Shown: positions 27,830 to 37,329 of the stretch, in pieces
Layout of the letters: each line of letters opens with the position of its first letter
How positions within the stretch are numbered: the stretch's first letter is position 1
Origin: Gari tellinella
Lineage: Eukaryota; Mollusca; Bivalvia; Cardiida; Psammobiidae
NCBI GenBank assembly: GCA_922989275.2
Contig: OV277868.1
Coordinates: 22,812,291-22,876,290 of the forward strand
Length of the DNA: 64,000 bases
Reading direction: 5' to 3'
The notes under the pieces: generated by a model
What the model saw: only the letters and a program-made list of their open reading frames with translations
Databases searched by the model: none
Told to the model about the DNA's origin: nothing
Translations under genes and position numbers: made by a program

Positions 27830-28440
27830 TCCACCATGCCACATTCATTTGAATGTCAGATTTTAAAACTTAATGGCAGGTCTTAGTTTTGAGATTATCA
27901 CTATTTAGATAAATTTCGTTTTATGTTTTGTTTTTAACTGCTGATACTTGAAATATGATCTTCAGGAAGTAGTTTTCTGTGATAAATACATAATAGTCTC
28001 TTATAAATCTTATTTGAATGACATGGTTAATGCAGTTCAATGACTAAATGTATATGTATATATGTACTATGATCTTTGATGCGACTGAAATAAAGATATA
28101 ATGTATGTACCGGTATATATAAAATAATATCGTCTTTGCAGCTATACCTCATTAATATTTATATAATGTTTTCTTTGCAGTTATATGAAAATAAATATGA
28201 AAATAATACTTATGTGAATACTTTTTTATTCAATTGTAAATTGGCGTTTATGTATAATTTTGTAAAAAGCTGAGAATTTATATCTTACAAAAAATCTTTA
28301 AATAAAATTAAGTTATCATAAATGCAAAAGTCTAAAAAGAACACCTGGTATATTAAACAGTATAAATTTATTTTATATACCTCTCAAGTATTTCATATAC
28401 TTAATATGACTATATTGCCGAATGCATCCTCACAGCATAT
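27830..28440. other. AT-rich region without recognised features
   Basis: No hairpin, TIR or protein family seen. Confidence 0.6.
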
Positions 28441-28441
28441 A

Positions 28442-28687
28442 CAGTGGAGAATCTGTTATTCTTTCCCGTTTAAACGCAAACGTACGCAAACGCAAAGCAC
28501 TAAAACGTAGAAAAGAACAACGTTTGGACAATTCTGATATTTCATGTTTATCTTGGTGGCAAACAGTTTGGAGCCTGATCAGACGCCGGGTTACCCTGCG
28601 TCTGATCTGGCTGCAAACTGTTTGCACTGCAAATAATAGTCTTAGCGTAAACGCGTTTATTGGGAAAGAATAACAGATTCTCCACTG
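28442..28687 (+). mobile_element. Family A MITE, complete
   Basis: 246 bp with TA on both sides. Stem mismatch CCGGGTTACCCTGCG and CTGGCTGCAAACTG show hairpin arms drifting independently after insertion. Confidence 0.92.
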
Positions 28688-28721
28688 TAATATATCGAAA
28701 ATAGTGAGTTATATTAAATAA

Positions 28722-28905
28722 ATAGTTTATTTGTTTGTTTTTGATTTTACGTCGCTTTCAACAGTATTTCAGTCATATCGCGACGTCCAGCTAATTACAG
28801 GTGGAGGAAGACCCCCTGAAGTCCTTTATGCACTGCTACAGGCACAAATCGGCAACTGGGTAGAACCACCGACCTTCCGCAAGCCAGCTGGAAGGCTTCT
28901 AAATA
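28722..28905 (-). repeat. tRNA-derived SINE, longer copy
   Basis: Read on the minus strand: GGAAGGTCGGTGGTTCTACC (B-box-like GGTTCTACC), CAGTTGCCGATTTGTGCC, CTGTAATTAGCTGGACGTCG, ATATGACTGAAATACTGTTG, AAAGCGACGTAAAATC, then a CAAAAACAAACAAAC tail. Shares its body with 26888-27010. Confidence 0.72.
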
Positions 28906-28967
28906 AATAGTGTCCATAGTATGAAAACATTCTAGTAAGTTTAATGTCTTTTAATGAAAACAAATTA

Positions 28968-29166
28968 CAGTCGAACTTCGATATCTCGAACTCGCTTAAC
29001 TCGAACTATTCGATAGTTCGACACATGAACTGCATTATTTCATGCTCGGTTAGGTCGAACATACCTATATTTCGAAGTTAAAACGTGGCTACATGTAAGC
29101 CACGTTTTAACTTTGAAATACGGGTATTTTTGATTTAACCAAGTTCGATATATTGAAGTTCGACTG
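28968..29166 (+). mobile_element. Family I MITE, complete
   Basis: 199 bp with TA on both sides. CAGTCGAACTTCGATATCTC at the left mirrors CGATATATTGAAGTTCGACTG. A central palindrome AAGTTAAAACGTGGCTACAT, GTAAGCCACGTTTTAACTTT is flanked by CGAACATACCTATATTTCG and GAAATACGGGTATTTTTG. TA target and TIR form suggest a Tc1/mariner or pogo relative. Confidence 0.82.
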
Positions 29167-29217
29167 TATAAATTTATGTTTTAAGCTTACCCGTGTTGCT
29201 CGTGTTGCCTTCCGATA

Positions 29218-29325
29218 ACACGGTCTCGCTTAAGTTGAACATACCCGTATTTCAAGGTTAAAACGTGGCTCAGTCACGTTTAAACTTTGAAATACGGGTA
29301 AGTTCGACTTTTGATATATTGTCAT
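29218..29325 (+). mobile_element. Family I fragment
   Basis: GGTCTCGCTTAAGTTGAACA, ACCCGTATTTCAAGGTTAAA, ACGTGGCTCAGTCACGTTT and GAAATACGGGTAAGTTCGAC repeat the centre of the neighbouring I element; the outer ends are missing. Confidence 0.65.
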
Positions 29326-29567
29326 CTGTTTTAATATTAATGTTTGCAAGATTGTTCAATATTTGATAACAAATTTGATAATTTGAATACATATATGCTG
29401 TAAAAAAAACTGTGTACATGTTAGTCGATAAATGTATATGATATCTGATATATGCAATAAAATATGTTTTCTATGAACGTGCAGCGTTTCATGCTCTCAC
29501 CACCAAGTGCATGATGTTACAAGTGTTTGGCATCAGGCCACCGGGCTAATGGTTGTACATCGATTAA

Positions 29568-29807
29568 CCCCTGTCACTCTCAATGACGTCATAAGGCGAA
29601 TTTGCAAACACTATTAATCCTGATCAGACGCCGCGTGACGCGGCGTCTGATCAGGTTCAAAACTGTTTGCAAATTGTTTTGAAACTTCGTAAGTTAAACT
29701 GCTTTAAATCTGACTTTGAAACGATATTGCAGACAACACTATTGAAGCAGGCGACGATAAAACGGCGAAGGGGTAAAGACCTCAAGATAAATTTGATTAT
29801 GAAAGCG
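29568..29807 (-). mobile_element. Family C MITE, complete
   Basis: 240 bp between TTAA (29564-29567, 29808-29811). CCCCTGTCACTCTCAATGAC, GTCATAAGGCGAATTTGC, hairpin 29603-29667 (GCCGCGTGACGCGGC), AACGATATTGCAGACAACAC, GAAGCAGGCGACGATAAAA, GATTATGAAAGCG. Confidence 0.85.
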
Positions 29808-29811
29808 TTAA

Positions 29812-30415
29812 TATCGGTACTCTACGTATACAGAGATCGGCCGTTCTCGTAAATTACGGAACTTACCGAACGTTGTTCTTGTATAGATCAGTACGGCCGG
29901 TCAGTTGACGAGCTCTCTACATAGAATACTTAACTGACCGACATTCAACCATCTAATAGGGGGCGCTGAACCTTACACCATGCTATAGCATGTCATTAAA
30001 CTAATAACAAGGTCACTAACCTCATGCTTATTCATGAACTTATTTTCTCACATAACTACCCCTGTTTTCTATAGCGAAAAACGATCACGAATATCCAAGT
30101 CTCCAATATGTGTGAGATCACTTTGATGACGTCACTATAACGTCCGTCTCTATCTATAAAGGCGTTTTGACGTCACCGGGGTTAAAAAATGTATGTTGAA
30201 AAAGAATCTGTCACTCGTCGTTGTTTAAGACAAGCCAAGGCTCGCTTAATAACATTTCAATTCTAGACTTGTTTGAGATCAACTTGTCTTAACCATCGTC
30301 TAATGACAAATCCTATACGTGTATCACCCCCTGAAACATTCATTTAAAGTACTACTTGCAAATTATTTCTACATTTTTTACTATTTAGGGTTAATTTTAA
30401 CGATACTTTGCAAAA
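29812..30415. other. Spacer with weak inverted repeats
   Basis: CGGTCAGTT/AACTGACCG (about 29898-29942) and CGTTGTTTAAGACAAG against CTTGTCTTAACCATCG (about 30218-30306) are modest inverted repeats. Several TGACGTCA-type motifs occur (30125-30180). No gene seen. Confidence 0.5.
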
Positions 30416-30417
30416 TA

Positions 30418-30490
30418 ACCAGCAGTGCAGACCCTTGTCAGGGGTTCATTTAGGAGCTCTCATGAGGGTCTTTCGTTTATGCATTTGACA
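30418..30490. repeat. Degenerate family D/K hairpin
   Basis: ACCAGCAGTGCAGACCCTTG, TCAGGGGTTCATTTAGGAGC, then TCTCATGAGGGTCTTTCG: the GCAGACCC and GGAGC blocks of D/K hairpins remain. Confidence 0.45.
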
Positions 30491-30562
30491 ATTAAATGTG
30501 TGAACCCTTTTACGACAATTATTTTCGTAAGCAAAAACATGCATTTATAGCTCTTCTTACTA

Positions 30563-30808
30563 CAGTAGATAATCTGTTATTCATTCCCAATAAACGCGTT
30601 TACGCTTAAACTATTATTTGCAGTGCAAACAGTTTGGAGCCAGATCAGACGCCGGGTAACCCGGCGTCTGATCAGGCTCAAAACTGTTTGCCACCAAGAT
30701 AAACATGAATTATCAGAATTGTCCAAAAGTTGTACTTTTCTACGTTTTAGTGTTTTGCGTTTGCGTACGTTTGCGTTTAAACGGGAAAGAATAACAGATT
30801 CTCCACTG
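30563..30808 (-). mobile_element. Family A MITE, complete
   Basis: 246 bp with TA on both sides. Left end CAGTAGATAATCTGTTATTC carries two changes. Confidence 0.92.
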
Positions 30809-30823
30809 TATTGTCTATACTCA

Positions 30824-31000
30824 TTTCGCTCTTTCGCTGCCAAGTTTTATCAGCTGCTCTAATCCTCTTACCGCCAAAATTTCGTCACATTGATAGTGTC
30901 GTCTGCAATTTATTCAAAGTCATATATCGGGCTGTTTTGATTGAAGAAATTACGATACGAATGTCTGTAAGTTTGAACCTTGATTGATTAGACGCTGCAT
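30824..31000 (+). mobile_element. Family C MITE, truncated
   Basis: CGCTCTTTCGCTGCCAAGTT, CTTACCGCCAAAATTTCGTC, GTGTCGTCTGCAATTT, GGGCTGTTTTGATTGAAGAA match the 16882 copy. It stops in a broken hairpin (GAACCTTGATTGATTAGACG). Confidence 0.65.
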
Positions 31001-31137
31001 AAAAGGATTTTGAGATATTTTCCAGATGGAATGGCCTCATGGTTTTAAGCGTTTTTAAGAGATGACTCTGAGAGATCGTGTTTCTTGGTCAGTTTTGAGA
31101 CGAAAGTATGAGGAATATTATCTCAAACTCTTTTTAA

Positions 31138-31346
31138 CCCCTTTACTTCCGTGACGTCATGAATTTTAAACAATTGTCGTCTGCTGTTATTTCTTAAATT
31201 TTAATTTTTGCTATTTTGACTGAAGAAATATTGAAATAAGTGTCAAACAGTTTGGATCAAGATCAGATGCCGCGTAACGGGGCGTCTGATCAGGATCCAA
31301 ACTGTTTGCGAAAAACGGTTGTGCTCGTGGTAAGACAGTGAAGGGG
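31138..31346 (+). mobile_element. Family C2 MITE, complete
   Basis: 209 bp between TTAA (31134-31137, 31347-31350), the same length as the reference copy at 26620 in the other orientation. CCCCTTTACTTCCGTGACGT, CAATTGTCGTCTGCTG, hairpin 31246-31309, GTGCTCGTGGTAAGACAGTG, AAGGGG. Confidence 0.88.
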
Positions 31347-31371
31347 TTAAAAAAAACACGACTCATATTAA

Positions 31372-31610
31372 CCCTTTACCTGATAGCCTATTTCTAGTAT
31401 TGAAAATAGGTGACTACTTAAAGCAGGTTGAAAGTAAAGCAGAATGCGCCCTAAGGCGCATTCTGCTTTACTTTCAGCCTGCTTTAAGCTTCCATGTGTT
31501 AAAATATTGAAAATTTTCCCTATACTATATAATCATGACTGATTAAATTGGAACTATTTTCTTCAGCGGAGGAATAAATTAAATACGCTAAAAGTCTATG
31601 GGGTAAAGGG
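31372..31610 (+). mobile_element. Family E MITE, complete reference copy
   Basis: 239 bp between TTAA (31368-31371, 31611-31614). CCCTTTACCTGATAGCC, AAAATAGGTGACTACTTAAA, then a 70-bp near-perfect palindrome with arms GCAGGTTGAAAGTAAAGCAG and AATGCGCC around TTAA-like AAGG, then GGAACTATTTTCTTCAGCGG, AGGAATAAATTAAATACGC, GGGGTAAAGGG. Same TTAA/CCCTTT end logic as C but an unrelated hairpin. Confidence 0.88.
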
Positions 31611-31739
31611 TTAAACGCTTTGTAACTATGATCCCTTGTTGAAAGAGACGATAAGTTAGAATGACAATGAAAAAGTCAGCTACGTTTCTGTCTTTTTAAG
31701 TTTATCTGTAATCTGTTTCAAAGAATTTCATCAGGATAA

Positions 31740-31806
31740 CAAATAGTTTGGATCCAGATGAGACGCAAAGTTATTCGGCAGCTCATCTGGATCCAAACTG
31801 TTTGTA
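31740..31806. repeat. Stand-alone hairpin, GATGAGAC variant
   Basis: CAAATAGTTTGGATCCAGAT, GAGACGCAAAGTTATTCGGC, AGCTCATCTGGATCCAAACT, GTTTG. GATGAG pairs with CTCATC, a compensated change of the GATCAG octamer. Confidence 0.7.
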
Positions 31807-31830
31807 AGACTTGTCACACAGTTGTTCATG

Positions 31831-32011
31831 GTAGGCTGAACTTGACTTACATTTTGCAAACAGTTTGAATCCATGGTAACCTGAATTTGACTTACATTTT
31901 GCAAACAGTTTGAATCCATGGTAAGCTAAATTTGACTTACATTTTGCAAACAGTTTGAATCCAGATCAGACATCGCGTTACGCGGTGTCTGATCTGGATT
32001 CAAACTGTTTG
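31831..32011 (+). repeat. 45-bp tandem repeat of a hairpin left arm, ending in a complete hairpin
   Basis: A 45-base unit (GTAAGCTGAATTTGACTTAC, ATTTTGCAAACAGTTTGAAT, CCATG) starts at 31831, 31876 and 31921. The third unit continues into a whole hairpin (about 31945-32011) with paired stem GACATCGCGTTACGCGGTGT. Only the flank and left outer arm are repeated. Confidence 0.9.
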
Positions 32012-32387
32012 TCACTCATACTAAACGTTTCTTTATTTTTAAAAAAACTTTCAATACTTGTTTTGATTTCTATTTCGCAGACGATGATATTTCAAGCAGA
32101 CGTTTATTCAGCATGATATTAGATAATATGATTTCCCAGTCACGCTCTGGGTAAACAGTAAATCTTGGAGATAAGATCGTTGACGTAAAGTGTCAAACCA
32201 TGAGAGAATTGACAAATCGTACCTAAATGATATTTTCTGTCATTAAAGATCAATTCGTAATTTTTTTATATTTAAGACCGCCATATGAACACCAGGAATG
32301 AACTTTTACCGACAAAATGGGTCAGTATTTCACAAACCAAAAAGTGTACTTCCTCTAAAGAGTGGTTTTAAAAATGTTATTTTAATT

Positions 32388-32578
32388 TCATCCCTTCACT
32401 GCCATAGCGACATCAAATTTACACAATTGTCGCATTCCTTTTATTTCTCAAATTGATAAATATTGAAATGAGTGTCAAACAGTTTGAATCCCGAGCAGAT
32501 GCCGCGTTACGCGACGTCTGATCACGATCCAAAATGTTTGCAAATAACTATTGTACTAGGTGTAGGGCAGTGATGTAT
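32388..32578 (+). mobile_element. Family C2 MITE, worn
   Basis: CATCCCTTCACTGCCATAGC, CACAATTGTCGCATTCC, hairpin 32477-32541 (GAATCCCGAGCAGATGCC, GCGTTACGCGACGT), GTACTAGGTGTAGGGCAGTG. Confidence 0.75.
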
Positions 32579-32770
32579 TTAAAAACAAAACTACACTGAA
32601 AATATAATTGAATGCGTAATATTCGTCTCCTAGCCTAAATACATTTTTAATAAAATATTATTTCCACGCCCTTTTCCTTTGTCTTTTGGCTGTACATGTA
32701 ACAGGCATATATTGGTCATTTTTCAATAGGACAAATATTTGACTAAAAAGCTTTTGAAATGAGTGGCCAG

Positions 32771-32834
32771 CAGTGTCAATCCTGACTATACATCGAGAAA
32801 TTTGGCGCTTCTGCTATTGAACTTCACTGTTTGA
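32771..32834. repeat. Degenerate hairpin
   Basis: CAGCAGTGTCAATCCTGACT against GCTATTGAACTTCACTGTTT. Left flank AAATGAGTGGCC resembles C flank GAGTGTCAAAC. Confidence 0.45.
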
Positions 32835-33059
32835 AAATCCCGGGACAGTTTGTCGTTTATGTAAAGGGCGTTTTTATTTTATTATTGACATATTAAGTAA
32901 TCCTGTGTCCTGATTTTATCATGTGACGATTTGGAGACATGTGAATAATGGGATGGAGAGCTTGACATTTTTAAAGACTGCAGTACAGGTCTAAATTGCT
33001 ATTGCAAATACTAAAATCTGTTTTTGTTGTTTTAATTGTTATTTTTTTATTGCCTGTTC

Positions 33060-33920
33060 TAGGAATAGTCTCCATTTTATATTGTGCTTTTAAGCTTATC
33101 TCTGGGTTTTTGTAAAAAAAAAACACCAATTTTAATTGTTCGTGTCAATTAATTTTTAAAAAGTCTATTTCATATCTCTTTTATTTCTAGTGTGACAGTT
33201 TAGTAATTTATATGCATGCAAAGTTTCATGTTTTCTTGCCAAATTAATAAGTTATTCCAAAGGTGTTGTACGTGATTGCAATCCCAGTATGACTGTTTGG
33301 TGGTTTTAATGGTACATTACACAAATCACATGTATGGCAATGTGGTATATTACATTTCATCAATAATTTGTTTGTTGGGATAATTCTATTGATAATTTAT
33401 ATTGAAACTTTCTGATTGTGTTGTCAATTGTAGATGTACATAAAATAATATTTTGTAGATATCTGTCAGATTTATTTCTGTATTGCCTGAATGCTGTTCC
33501 CACTTTCCTTGTGGGTTTGGTTTTTCAAATTTAAGCCTTTTAGCTGTATACTGTATAAGAAATTGGTTTGTTTGTTTAGCTTTTAGCAATTTTGGCAAAC
33601 CTGTTTCATGTTATAATGCAGCATTTATATTTTGTAGTTTTAATTTAATTCCCCAGTGTCTTGGTATACAGGATTTTAGTTGATTATAAAAGAAAATCGC
33701 ATTTTTATTTACATTGTACAATTCTTTTAAAGTTTCAAACTTATAGAATTATACGTTTTATAGTCGTATACATGTATATCACTAATACGTTTAATTCCTT
33801 TTTTGAACCACTGTTTTCTTAAAACAATGAGCATAGTTGTATTGTTCCATAAAATTCTACTGCTTATGCAGGAAAGGAGTAAAAAGCCCCCTCGACTACG
33901 GTGAACACACGACTTTAACA
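33060..33920 (-). mobile_element. Remnant of an L1-like LINE, C-terminal part of ORF2
   Basis: Minus-strand frames, broken by stops and shifts, show in order: RILWNNTTMLI and KQWFKKGIKRISDIHVYD (near 33860-33760), IPRHWGIKLK, KRLKFEKPNPQGKWEQ, TEINLTDIYKILFY (33590-33420), then a zinc-knuckle region ending YWDCNHVQHLWNNLLIW (near 33260). This order matches the segment after the reverse-transcriptase domain in L1/Tx1-type ORF2 proteins (recall). The RT and endonuclease regions are absent. A modified interval has a T-rich tract at 33112-33124 on the plus strand. Confidence 0.7.
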
Positions 33921-33929
33921 TTTTCTTTC

Positions 33930-34700
33930 CTTGCTTGAAGTGTGTATATGAACAGTAGTTTTGCATTAAATAATTTTACATTGTTAATTTAATGGCGATA
34001 TACGGTCACGTTATATCAATTAAGAAGTATGTTTACAATATATTGAAAAATGATTAACAGCCAAACCCCTGATCATCTGGTACCTATAACAATAACAATA
34101 ATAATAATGAAGTTAAAGAATAAGAATTGCAAATGCAGGAACCCTTCAGTAATCAATTTTTGTCTGTCCGTCCGTCTGTCTGTCCGTCCGTCTGTCTGTC
34201 CGACACTTCTGATGTGACGCGATAGCTCAAACAGTTCTTCATGTATCGGGGTCATATTAACAGTATATGCTTAGTTTCATGAGAGGAAGACGACAGACGT
34301 CTATAGTTTTTTGGTTCAATCGAAATTACGTACAGACTAATATGCCCTTGAATGATCAAAACTGTTATATCTAGCAACCTCATTTCCTCATTAATCCTAA
34401 TAATAATTTGACATAATGTGAACCAGTATAATATCTTTATGAAGTTAATAATTCAATTCAATCGAATTGGACTGTAAAAGAGTTATTTCCCTAATTTATT
34501 AAACATAGTATACTTGGCCTCGTTTACATAAACGCAACCTCAATTTCACTCATAGAACTGGCTTATGTTGACAGTCTTCGATGATACTTGCTATGTGGCT
34601 TTATATCAAACAGACACAGGTTAGGTTTTAATATTGAAAAGTTATGTGCATATTAATTAGGTAATTTGGGCTCTGATTGCCTGATTGTTGATCTACTGTT
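33930..34700. other. Spacer with a GTCY microsatellite
   Basis: CTGTCCGTCCGTCTGTCTGT-type units run at 34158-34203. The rest is AT-rich. A small sequence CGACAGACGTCTATAG follows. No gene seen. Confidence 0.6.
34158..34203 (+). repeat. (GTCY)n microsatellite
   Basis: Eleven or so tetranucleotides alternating GTCC and GTCT. On the minus strand it reads GGACRGAC, as in the tracts that end the bivalve tandem arrays. Confidence 0.9.
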
Positions 34701-34812
34701 GATACTACATGGTATGTGCGACTACTTAAAGCAGGCCGTGAGTAAAGCAGAATGCGCCTAAGGGCGCATTCTGCTTTACTTTCAGCCTGCTTTAAGAAAC
34801 CAAGTAGTGAAA
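34700..34812 (-). mobile_element. Family E core palindrome
   Basis: CTTAAAGCAGGCCGTGAGTA, AAGCAGAATGCGCCTAAGGG, then the mirrored arm to CCTGCTTTAAG (34725-34796). Left flank GTGCGACTACTTAAA fits E. The TTAA ends and the GGAACTATTTTC block are missing. Confidence 0.75.
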
Positions 34813-34936
34813 ACAAATCCGGAGATTTAGGATAAATCCGGAGAAATGGCCGAGCTGCGTGCCACTCAAATAGAAATAAATGCCAAGCATTCCAAAACAT
34901 GTTAAAAGGTAATTGCATTGTATTAAGTGTCGTTAA

Positions 34937-35136
34937 ACTCTTTCAACACTAAGTAACTCTTGTGGGTATTATGTTCCCTTGTGGATATATTTAGTTACCA
35001 AACCATGAGCCAGTCTACTTGAACCACTGGGTAGTTTAATTAATACTGCTCTAAATTAGCACACAGTGTAGAATCTGATCTACACTGTTTGCAAATGTAA
35101 TGAGTATTGTTTTAACAGGTACATGGTGTTAAAGAG
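34937..35136 (-). mobile_element. Family K MITE with collapsed hairpin
   Basis: Between TTAA (34933-34936, 35137-35140). ACTCTTTCAACACTAAGTAA, CTCTTGTGGGTATTATGTTC, AACCATGAGCCAGTCTACTT. The hairpin is reduced to ACAGTGTAGAATCTGATCTA, CACTGTTTGC (35061-35092), and GGTACATGGTGTTAAAGAG ends it. Confidence 0.78.
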
Positions 35137-35177
35137 TTAAGTTGTAGCATAGGAAAATAAGCCATTGTTGTAATATA

Positions 35178-35423
35178 CAGTGGAAAATCTGTTATTCTTT
35201 CCCAATAAACGCGTTTACGCTAAAACTATTATTTACAGTGCAAACAGTTTGGAGCCAGATCAGACAACGGGTAACCCGGCGTCTGATCAGGCTCCAAACT
35301 GTTTGCCACCAAGATAAACAAGAATTATCAGAATTGTCCAAAAGTTGTTCTTTTCTACGTGTTAGTGCTTTGCGTTTGCGTACGTTTGCGTTTAAACGGG
35401 AAAGAATAACAGATTATCCACTG
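35178..35423 (-). mobile_element. Family A MITE, complete
   Basis: 246 bp with TA on both sides. GATCAGACAACGGGTAACCC shows a left-stem mutation (AACGGG against CCCGGC) not compensated on the right. Confidence 0.92.
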
Positions 35424-35429
35424 TAATAT

Positions 35430-35780
35430 AGGTAAGCTTTGGCATTGATAATAATAATTGGTTGTGGATCTCACTTCATTTGCATTGTGTCTCGAAAAAA
35501 TACTTATTCCATCAAACTATTAAAGGAGGCTGTAAGTGTTATGAAATTAATAATTAAAACTGCTATGTGATCATTACATATATTTGCAAAAGTTTACAAG
35601 TATAATTCTAAAGGTGAAAAATTTGACGGTACAGAAAACCTCCGAAAACCCAACCCTACCAGATTCATCAAACTTTTCGGTTTAGATAGGCTTCGGATTT
35701 AGAGAGGATTGTGGTAAACAGAGGTTAAGCAGTCACTCAAATCAGTATAAATTTGCAGTCGTTTCGGATAGGTGGTAGCT
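35430..35780. other. Spacer; possible pogo-like terminal sequence
   Basis: TACAGAAAACCTCCGAAAAC (about 35629) and CTTCGGATTTAGAGAGGATT (about 35690) resemble outward and inward ends of a TA-target transposon, but no clean pair of TIRs could be drawn. Confidence 0.35.
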
Positions 35781-35782
35781 AA

Positions 35783-36028
35783 ACCCTTTACCCCATAACC
35801 TGTTCCTAGTTTTGAAAATAGATGACTACTTAAAGCAGGTCAAAAGTAAAACAGAATGCGCCTTAAGGCGCATTCTGCTTTACTTTCAGCCTGTTTTAAG
35901 CCAGCACCTGCTAGAATAAAGAAAATACTCCTTATGACACATTTTCATGACTGTTTCTATTGGAACTATTTTCTTCAGCGGAGGAATAAACTGAATGCGC
36001 TAAAAGGCGCTTCTATAAGGGAAATGGC
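35783..36028 (+). mobile_element. Family E MITE
   Basis: CTAA then ACCCTTTACCCCATAACCTG, palindrome 35827-35898, then GGAACTATTTTCTTCAGCGG, AGGAATAAACTGAATGCGCT, ending near TAAGGGAAATGG CTAA. Both TTAA are worn to CTAA. A long open frame crosses it and the next A copy only because the palindrome lacks stops. Confidence 0.82.
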
Positions 36029-36110
36029 TAAAGCAGGGCGTCGGGGATGGAGAAAAATCCTTAGGAGCTTTTCTGTATCTCTGCTGTTCTGTATTGAGCA
36101 TCTGAACCTA

Positions 36111-36266
36111 CAGTGGAGAATCTGTTATTCTTTCCCAATAAACGCGTTTACGCTAAAACTATTATTATTATCAGAATTGTCCAAAAGTTGTACATTTCTA
36201 CGTTTTAGTGCTTTGCGTTTGCGTACGTTTGCGTTTAAACGGGAAAGAATAACAGATTCTCCACTG
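36111..36266 (-). mobile_element. Family A MITE lacking its hairpin
   Basis: 156 bp. Jumps from CTAAAACTATTATTA to TTATCAGAATTGTCC, deleting the hairpin and flanks (about 90 bases). TTAT occurs at both sides of the junction in full copies, so microhomology may have guided the loss. Confidence 0.92.
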
Positions 36267-36489
36267 TAAGTAAGTGGAAAAAATACTTGGCATCTAGAAA
36301 TTAGTTCGAGTTTTAGAGATTACTTTTTTCGGGAGCACTATGTTTAAAGCTTTCACTGTTTTCTTATCATTTTCTGAATTATTATGTTAGTTGTTTTTCT
36401 TGAGCCCCTTTGTTTTCACTTATTACAGAGGACATATATATTAATCACAGGTACGCTGTTTTCAAGGTCAAGAAACACTTATACCGGTA

Positions 36490-36735
36490 CAGTGGATAAT
36501 CTGTTATTCTTTCCCGTTTAAACGCAAACGTACGCAAACGCAAAGCACTAAAACGTAGAAAAGAATAACTTTTGGACAATTATGATATTTCATGTTTATC
36601 TTGGTGGCAAACAGTTTGGAGCCTGATCAGACGCCGGTTTACCCGGTGTCTGATCTGGCTCCAAACTGTTTGTAAAAGGAAAAATAGTTTTAGCGTAAAC
36701 GCGTTTATCGGGAAAGAATAACAGATTCTCCACTG
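36490..36735 (+). mobile_element. Family A MITE, complete
   Basis: 246 bp with TA on both sides. Stem CCGGTTTACCCGGTG is weakened on both sides. Left end has GTGGATAATC. Confidence 0.92.
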
Positions 36736-36739
36736 TATA

Positions 36740-37184
36740 TAATCCCTTTAACTTATTAAACGAAACTCAAACTCGTTACGTAAAATGGATGTGATCTACA
36801 GCAATTTAAGAGAGCTGTTGTTTCCAAATGCATACACTTATAACCATACTGTCTTTAATTATTATGAGGCATACATTATTCTGTTTTTCCAATACAAATA
36901 TGTAAGGTGACTGTGTGCCAAAACCTGCAGTTTTAAAAGAAACATCAATTATTGTTACTGTGTAAACAATAATTATTTATTTATCATATGCCATTTCCTT
37001 CTGATCTTTAAGCTCTCGTAATATATGTATTTTAGACTATTTACATCAGAGTACTTTATCTAGATTTGTTGATTACTCTTATTAGTATTTATACTCTTAA
37101 TGTTTGGGCATCTATTTTAGCATGCCAAACTCAGCATTGAAGCTTTTCAATTGTCCGGTTTCTTCGTGCCATGAATTAAATATA
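36740..37184. other. AT-rich spacer without recognised features
   Basis: A small inverted repeat ATTATTGTTACTGTGTAAAC, AATAATTATT (about 36950-36975) is the only structure seen. Confidence 0.55.
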
Positions 37185-37329
37185 GGATATTACATGAGTG
37201 TTGATAATTTATTGGATTTTTTAAACGAGTCTTTTAGAAAACGATAAAAACGAGGCTTTGCCGAGTTTTTATCGTTTTCTAAAACGACGAGTTTGATAAA
37301 TCCAATAAATTATTAACACGAATGTTATA
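37185..37329. mobile_element. Family H inverted repeat, copy 1
   Basis: GATATTACATGAGTGTTGAT, AATTTATTGGATTTTTTAAA, CGAGTCTTTTAGAAAACGAT mirrored by ATCGTTTTCTAAAACGACGA, GTTTGATAAATCCAATAAAT, TATTAACACGAATGTTATA, around GAGGCTTTGCCGAG. Arms about 65 bp. The copy at 48199 shares the ends and the CGAG turn but has a different arm interior. Confidence 0.75.

Noticed and set aside
31831..31965. A CRISPR-like repeat array
   Set aside because: The three 45-bp units are contiguous without spacers, and the setting is a eukaryotic MITE region.
33386..33683. Separate small genes on both strands
   Set aside because: The minus-strand reading belongs to the decayed L1-like ORF2; the plus-strand one is its shadow.
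34158..34203. A structured RNA or regulatory site in the GTCY run
   Set aside because: It is a simple tetranucleotide microsatellite.
35856..36269. 137-residue plus-strand frame
   Set aside because: Composed of the family E palindrome, E right end and a hairpin-less family A copy.
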